DNA from: Elymus sibiricus | Lineage: Eukaryota > Streptophyta > Magnoliopsida > Poales > Poaceae | Assembly: GCA_039707655.1 (NCBI GenBank) | Contig: CM077668.1 | Location: 63,319,086-63,383,085, forward strand | Reading direction: 5' to 3' | Length of the DNA stretch: 64,000 nucleotides | The notes under the pieces: generated by a model | The model's input: only the letters and a program-made list of their open reading frames with translations | Databases searched by the model: none | What the model was told of the DNA's origin: nothing | Part shown: piece after piece, positions 58,691 to 64,000 of the stretch | Layout of the letters: each line of letters starts with the position of its first letter | Position numbering within the stretch: the first letter of the stretch is position 1 | Made by a program: the position numbers and the translations under genes

Positions 58691-59297
58691 TGAAATAAGC
58701 GAAGCATATGCTTTACATTTCAATGTAAGAAAACAAACGACAAAACACTATAATGGGAACTATGGAACCGGTACAACCTGGACCTCTAATCACAGATGCA
58801 GCAGACCTGTGACAATGCACAACCAATTCTGATCATCCATACAGTTATATCTGGAACCACATTTATCTTTCCATACATAAAATAATTCTACACTTGGAAC
58901 CATGAATCCAAACGGCACCAAACAATATATAAATAGCATCAAACACACACACACACAGCAGAGAGCAGAGAGAGGAACTGGTGGCTTACCACTTATGCTG
59001 GAGTGGAAGAATAATGAGGCCACAGGAGGGGCAGGGCGGGATGCGTCAGGGTGGAAGAAGAATCATCGGCACACCACATGGTGGTCTGTGGTGCTTGTAG
59101 AGGAGAATGATGCAGAGCTACACTCTTTTGGACGCCGAGCTTCTCGGCCATATAATCTGAGCCATACAGAATCAAACAACAAGACGAGCACATCAACACA
59201 AGACATGGAAAAAACAGTTGTTCATCTCTCCCTGCAAACTGACTGATGTGAGTATAGATATTTGGTAGAACAAGCATAGTTTGGTTTATGTGTGTAC

Positions 59298-59389
59298 CTT
59301 GGAATTGGATGTCTTCATGTGGAATTGGATGTTCTTCATGAAGTCAAGGTTGATGCTGGAGGCCACATGGTAGAGAGCGTCATCGAGAA
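59298..59389 (-). other. Possible coding exon on the minus strand
   Basis: 92 bp between TTTTCTTCAG and the donor GTACACAC. After two leading bases it reads LDDALYHVASSINLDFMKNI followed by QFHMKTSNSK with no stop, and has GC-ending codons. A 12-bp word (TGGAATTGGATG) is duplicated within it. Family unknown. Confidence 0.35.
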
Positions 59390-59459
59390 CTGAAGAAAAG
59401 AAAAAAGGGTCCATTACAAAGAGATATTGCACTTTCTAGCTTAAAACGAAACCAGGGTT

Positions 59460-60260
59460 GACAAAATCATCCAAGCTACAGGCTTGACATAAGGCGGTGT
59501 ATTTGTCACCAAGAAGCTACATGAGTTAGTTTGTTACAGCAGAAGAGAAACCACAAAGGGAAGGCATCCTCCTCTGTTTTGATCCAAACATAACAACAAA
59601 TAAGGATTCTAATAAGAAGCAAGCAAGCTAGGCATCAAGCTCTTCTTCTACTGCTAGGAGCTAGCTAGCTACCTACAGTAGTTCAACACCAAACTACACA
59701 GCAGCATACCACAAGTTCAAAGCCTCAAAAAGATAGATACACCACATCGCGATACAAGATCCATCAATCGGTCAGTGCTACATACCAGCTACTTAGCTAA
59801 GCGTGTTCTGCTCACGCTGCCTGTCTTCTTCTCGTTCTCAAATTTGCTGGGCCGCTCAAACCTGCAGCCCTCCAGCATCCTCGCCATCAAGCCAGGTCCC
59901 TCCCTGGGTGGACATGAACAAGATTAATTAATGACCAAGTAATAACAAGGTAACTGAATGTTGATGATAAGGAGGAGCAACCAATAAAGAAGGCGCGAAT
60001 CAGATGGGTAGATGAAGAAAACGAAAAAACGAAGCTACATGAGTTTGCTACAAGAATCCGATGGGTTAATAAGCCAACAATTTTTTGCAATACGCACACC
60101 CATAATTAATCAATGGTTCCGAGTTGATGTATTTGTTGCTAAAAAAATCATCCAGGCTACTGACTTGACATAAGGCGGTGTATTTGTCACCAAGAAGCTA
60201 CATGAGTTAGTTTGTTACAGGCTTACAGCAGAAGAGAAACCACAAAAGGAAGGGATCCTC
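59460..60260. repeat. Direct duplication flanking a short conserved-looking exon
   Basis: A segment of about 115 bp (ACTTGACATAAGGCGGTGTA ... CACAAAGGGAAGG) at about 59,483-59,570 recurs at about 60,163-60,258, with a small GCTTACA insertion. Between the copies, at 59,791-59,887 on the minus strand, a frame reads MARMLEGCRFERPSKFENEK then KTGSVSRTRLAK and stops, with a GTGAGC donor inside it. This may be an exon. Confidence 0.5.
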
Positions 60261-62190
60261 CTCTGTTAATTTTGACTTTGGACAACAGCAAGAGCTATCT
60301 ATCAACACATTCACTAATCAAATCAACAGGCATACATGTACATACTTTTAAATTCCAAGACTACACATTTCTCCTTCACTGTACTCAATAATAAACTGAT
60401 TCCTAGATGTGCCCTTTGCTGAAGCAACAAATTAAACGGAACATATTTATAAAGAATACTGGTTTCAAACAGGGGAACACCACTACACAGCCAAAGTTGA
60501 ACAGAGCTAAAAAGATGAACCTTTTCAAGTTGCCTAAACTTCTTTTTTTACCACGAAAGCATGATGCAACAGAAAATGTTTGTAATTGCAGCCACTTAAT
60601 ATATACCATGCATCCAGAACAAAGATCATAATAAAAGGAATCACCATGTCAAAATAAACAAGTAAAACAACATCCTAAACAGGTTGTCATGCCATGCTCT
60701 ATGTACACCAATCATAAACCAAATGAGGCAATCAACAGCTTAGGTGTGGGGTCCTGGTCATCGATGGAGAGTGCCTGCTGCTCCAAATCAGACAAACAAA
60801 TATGTATAGCCCAACAAGAACGGGAGCACTAACCAAACAGTGGGCTATCCAGTAGCAAATTTAGGCGGTGAGCTAGATAAGGTACAAACCGAGATACCAT
60901 TCATTCATTCATTCAGTAGCAAAACAAGCTTATTAGCTAGCTACTAGTACAATAGTACGTGACCATCTATCATGCACACAGTAGTACAAAATGCATCCTC
61001 TTTAATTGATATGGTTATGTATCAACAAAAACTGTCACGTGTGATGCATTTGGATCTCCAGACTAATCTTCTCATGCATGCATAAATGTCTCAACACCAC
61101 ATGACCACAAGATTAAGACAAGGCATAAAATTGCCTCTAACGGATGATAAATAAAAATTTGATCTCCTTTGGATTATGCTTATGGATATGGTCCTGAGAA
61201 CACGTACACGAGGACTTCACTGCAGGAAGGGGGGAGGAAGGAGAGAAGGGCATACCTCGCCGGTTTAGTCTACGACCTGTTCCTCTTCTTGTTGGTCAAC
61301 ACGCCAGCAGATGTTGACGCCATTGATCAGCCTTCAGTGCCGGCTGTAGGGCTTGGGGTGGACGTCCTATGCTGGTACCCTGCAACAATTTATTACAGCA
61401 GCTCTTGTCAGTTGCACGAACCACACAGAACATGTAGTCTAGTGTATCTCAACTTAGGAAACTCCTAAAACATGCATACCCACAGGACAAGTGCACAGAA
61501 CAACTAACAGTTCTTCTTGTCAGTTCCATAAACCACACAGCAAGCTCTTGTCATTTCCATGAACCACACACAACAAATATATACTAGTAAACTTAAACAT
61601 ATATATAGATATAGCTTTGTTATTAATAAATAAAGATGCTAATTTGATGTACAGGACTTAACATCTCTTGTCTGTTTCATGGACCACCCAGAATAGAATA
61701 ATGCATTTCAACTTAGCAAGCTAAAACATACATATCCATTGGGGACATATATAAAAAAAAATTGGCAACAAGCAAGGATGGTAGGTAATTATCTGTACAT
61801 GGCATCATGAGCAGAGAAGAATGATGGAAATAAAACATAGCCATGGCTCAGTTGAGTGATTTGAGAAATTGGATGTCCATTCTCCGGCTTGTCTTGTTCC
61901 ATTTTCTGCAGAAACAAGAAACCAGCAGGCATGTTATTATGAAGTTGCAGCAGCAACATTGTGTAGAGCATAAACAGCAGCAACAAAGCACCGGAACCTC
62001 TCCAAAAAGTGGGTTTTATTTACAGCCTAGCCTATACTTGCAGGGTTAGCAAAAACACAAGAAACAATGGTGATCGAAACTGAAGAATCATTGAAGGTTT
62101 TCTTGAGGATTTCCAACCTAGGAGACAACCAGGGAGTAACACAAGTGAAGAGAAGGAGCAATGAAGGGACTCACGGCAGAATCGAATCGT
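60261..62190. other. Interval without a recognised gene
   Basis: AT-rich and low-coding. One segment, about 61,255-61,385 on the minus strand, lies between an acceptor-like TTGTTGCAG and a donor-like GAG|GTATGC but contains stops in all useful frames. Repeated CCATGAACCACAC words occur at 61,420-61,560. Confidence 0.4.
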
Positions 62191-62199
62191 GTGATGTCC

Positions 62200-62880
62200 A
62201 TCCTCTACAGCGACCCAACGCAGCAGACTGCCAAATCGAATTGAAGCGCACCAAGAGGGTCTCGTCGGCGGCGGCGAGCAAGACCTCTCCCGGCCTGCAT
62301 CTGTCTAGTTGGTGTTGCTGGGTGTGTGAGAAATCGATAGGAGACAGGAGACGTTGCAGCAGGGGAAGCAGATCAAATCGAACAAGACAAGAGACCTTTA
62401 GGGGTCGGAGCTGCTGCTTGTCCTGGGAGAGAGGTGAGGACCTCCATGGCGTCGGCTGCAGAACCCGACTCGTCCCCGCTCCTCTCCTCTGCTGCTATTA
62501 CAAAGGAAGAGAAAGAGATTATAGAGAGGAAGAGAGAGGAGAAAGGAGCGGGAGGGGATGAACTCACCGGTGTTGGAGGCGACGCCCGAAACCCTAGCCA
62601 CGGGGCCATGCTATGGTTTCGGGCCTCTCTGTCCAGGAGCTGCTGCCGGGTCGGACCTCCATGGAGAGGTGGTCGCGGCCCAGGTCGACGACGGCGCTGT
62701 GGATCTGGGCGCTGCCTCACCTTGTCGCTCGATCCCTTCCCTTCCCTTGGGAGAGACCCTTGGGTTGGGTTGGGAGAGAAGGTGAGGGGCGCGGGAGAGG
62801 GGAGGGAATGAGGCGCCGGCGGTGGGGGGAGAAGGGCGGAGGTCGCCGGAGTTGGGGCAGAGGAGGGCGGCGGCTGGATT
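62200..62880 (-). promoter_or_regulatory. GC-rich block: candidate promoter and first exons of a minus-strand transcript
   Basis: A CpG-rich island stands in AT-rich DNA. On the minus strand an ATG at 62,609 opens MAPWLGFRASPPTP, followed at 62,568 by a perfect donor GTGAGT. An acceptor TTGTAATAG lies 60 bp further, and a later donor-like AAAG|GTCTC lies near 62,400. A second ATG (MEVLTSLPGQAAAPTPKG) lies in the following part. This layout is typical of the 5' end of a grass gene reading leftward. I see no known domain. Confidence 0.35.
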
Positions 62881-62881
62881 T

Positions 62882-63116
62882 GGGTTATGTTTGGATTCTG
62901 GTCAAAGCGTACCCTACCAAAATTTTGGTCATGACCAAATAATTGGTCTTTGTTTGGATGGTTGTCAATTATTTGGCATACCAATGAACTCTAGCCAACT
63001 CTAATTCATTTTTCTTGTCAATGTTGGCCAAATCATTGGCAACCAAAACCTCAACCAAATTTTTGGCTAGCCAATGCTTTGGTGGGGCAACCTTGGGCAT
63101 AAACCAAACACATCCC
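62882..63116. mobile_element. Putative MITE with TGTTTGG inverted ends
   Basis: The left end GGGTTATGTTTGGATTCTGG pairs imperfectly with the reverse complement of the right end (GGGATGTGTTTGGTTTATGC). The interior is rich in CCAAAT/ATTTGG words and about 235 bp long, with no coding. This resembles hAT or PIF-type grass MITEs. The target duplication is unclear. Confidence 0.45.
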
Positions 63117-63677
63117 GGTTTCCTAGGGTGGGGTGGGGGTTGGGGTTGAGGGATGGTCTCTTGGCCTAGTCCTCTGGCTTGGTTTCGTTTGATCCAAAAA
63201 TTTCATGGGCTGAGCGCGCGCGGGCGACTCCACCTAAGAAGACTCTTCTTTTGATTGGCCGGGTTCAACCTCCCACGGATCCATCCCTCACTCAAGCCAT
63301 CTTAGCCATCCATCCCTTCCCTTTCAGATCCGACGACGGAGACCCCACGTCACACGGATCACGCTTCATGCCTACTTCCAATGAAGCATGACATTTTTTT
63401 CACCGCACCCAAACAACTCAGGCTTAAGTTAAGCTGTTTGTGGATTATTATAAATCTTAAACAAAATCTAGAAACACAAGTTTAGTGTAAATATACATAA
63501 CTAAAAAGTGTCAAAATGAATTTTTAACTACAAACACTATCCCTCTACTTTGTCGTGCCCTCGAAACTCCGTGTTGCCCGGTGGGCTCTCTGTGGCCCGG
63601 TCTCCTACGACTCCAACGGACCTCTTGCCGCCGCCCGGTGAGCTCTTCATTGCTAGTGGGGGTGTGGATTAAAAACG

Positions 63678-63775
<98 letters not shown>

Positions 63776-64000
63776 GTGGGCCAGGCAGGAGGGAGCATCC
63801 CAAATATTTCGGCTTCCGCGGATCGACCCCTAGCCCTTTTGATCTCATCCATCCACACACTTTTTTCCTCCAAGATCCGACGGGCGGACACCATGTGTCA
63901 TGCGGATCGCGCTCCTTTTCTCTCTATACATAAAACTCAACGATCAACTCTACCCTAACTTTCTTCATGCATTATTATAAATAACTATAAACGAAATCTT
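63117..64000. repeat. Diverged tandem duplication with an inserted microsatellite; no gene
   Basis: Words in 63,270-63,475 (CGGATCCATCCCTC, AGATCCGACGACGGA, CACACGGATCACGC, ATTATTATAAATCTTAAAC) recur in order at 63,815-64,000 (CGGATCGACCCCT, AGATCCGACGGGCGGA, CATGCGGATCGCGC, ATTATTATAAATAACTATAAAC), about 545 bp later. No coding domain. Confidence 0.6.
63681..63772. repeat. (CT)n microsatellite, about 46 units
   Basis: An uninterrupted TC/CT run of 92 bp. The flanking frames made of alternating S-L or R-E come from this repeat. Confidence 0.97.

Noticed and set aside
63511..63958. Frames of 125-127 codons with long S-L or R-E runs
   Set aside because: Produced by the 92-bp CT microsatellite.

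Overview
The window is nuclear DNA of a grass, almost certainly a Triticeae species (wheat, Aegilops or barley group). The evidence is the repeat content: LTRs opening TGATACGTCTCCAACGTATC with a tRNA-Asp type primer site, an Au-type SINE, CTCCCTCCGTCCC Stowaway ends, Helitrons with a CCCGTTGCAACGCACGGG-type 3' hairpin, and a DUF1618 gene. There are no bacterial operons, rRNA genes or CRISPR arrays. Most of the window is nested transposable elements around one intact-looking gene.

1-17.66 kb is old mosaic repeat DNA: the end of a long gypsy-type LTR (1-3414), a decayed gag-like 'putative gypsy type' fragment (4118-5035), and an L1-like LINE tail broken into three pieces (5221-6513, 8830-9303, 9797-9960) by a Helitron (6514-8829) and a small LTR element (9304-9796). 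After this come AT-rich arrays, a second Helitron (11763-12550), GCAAC-rich repeats, an AT-rich desert and a GC-rich leader-like segment with a TATA box.

17,667-46,792 is one Ty3/gypsy element on the minus strand (target duplication CCAGA), broken up by later insertions. A 12.6-kb Tekay/Del-like chromovirus (18,249-30,842, duplication CAGGT) sits in its left LTR. A solo LTR (35,400-36,960, duplication GTGGC) sits in its leader. An Athila-like composite (38,180-46,637, duplication GCATC) sits in its right LTR. Every boundary is supported by 5-bp direct repeats, and most by an empty site in the sister LTR. The host element has lost its reverse transcriptase and RNase H by an in-frame deletion. 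The Tekay-like element keeps all domains but carries stops and frameshifts. The Athila-like element has only a gag remnant.

47.7-51 kb holds the best gene: a seven-exon DUF1618 gene (47,906-50,998, + strand, 621 codons by my splicing) with a hydrophobic C-terminal tail. A broken N-terminal fragment of a paralogue lies at 53,034-53,230, after an Au SINE (52,075-52,245) with perfect 18-bp target duplications.

53.4-62.9 kb is low-copy-looking DNA. It has local duplications, a four-unit ~255-bp tandem repeat and several short open segments on the minus strand with good splice signals. It may be a spliced minus-strand transcription unit starting in the GC-rich block at 62.2-62.9 kb; I could not identify it. 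The right edge has a MITE-like element, a diverged tandem duplication and a 92-bp CT microsatellite.

I found no coherent new multi-gene system. The most unusual structures are the inverted array of CCGGATGATCCGG near-palindromes in the host gypsy LTR, the protease-integrase fusion made by deletion, the three-LTR Athila-like composite, and the DUF1618 gene with a membrane tail.
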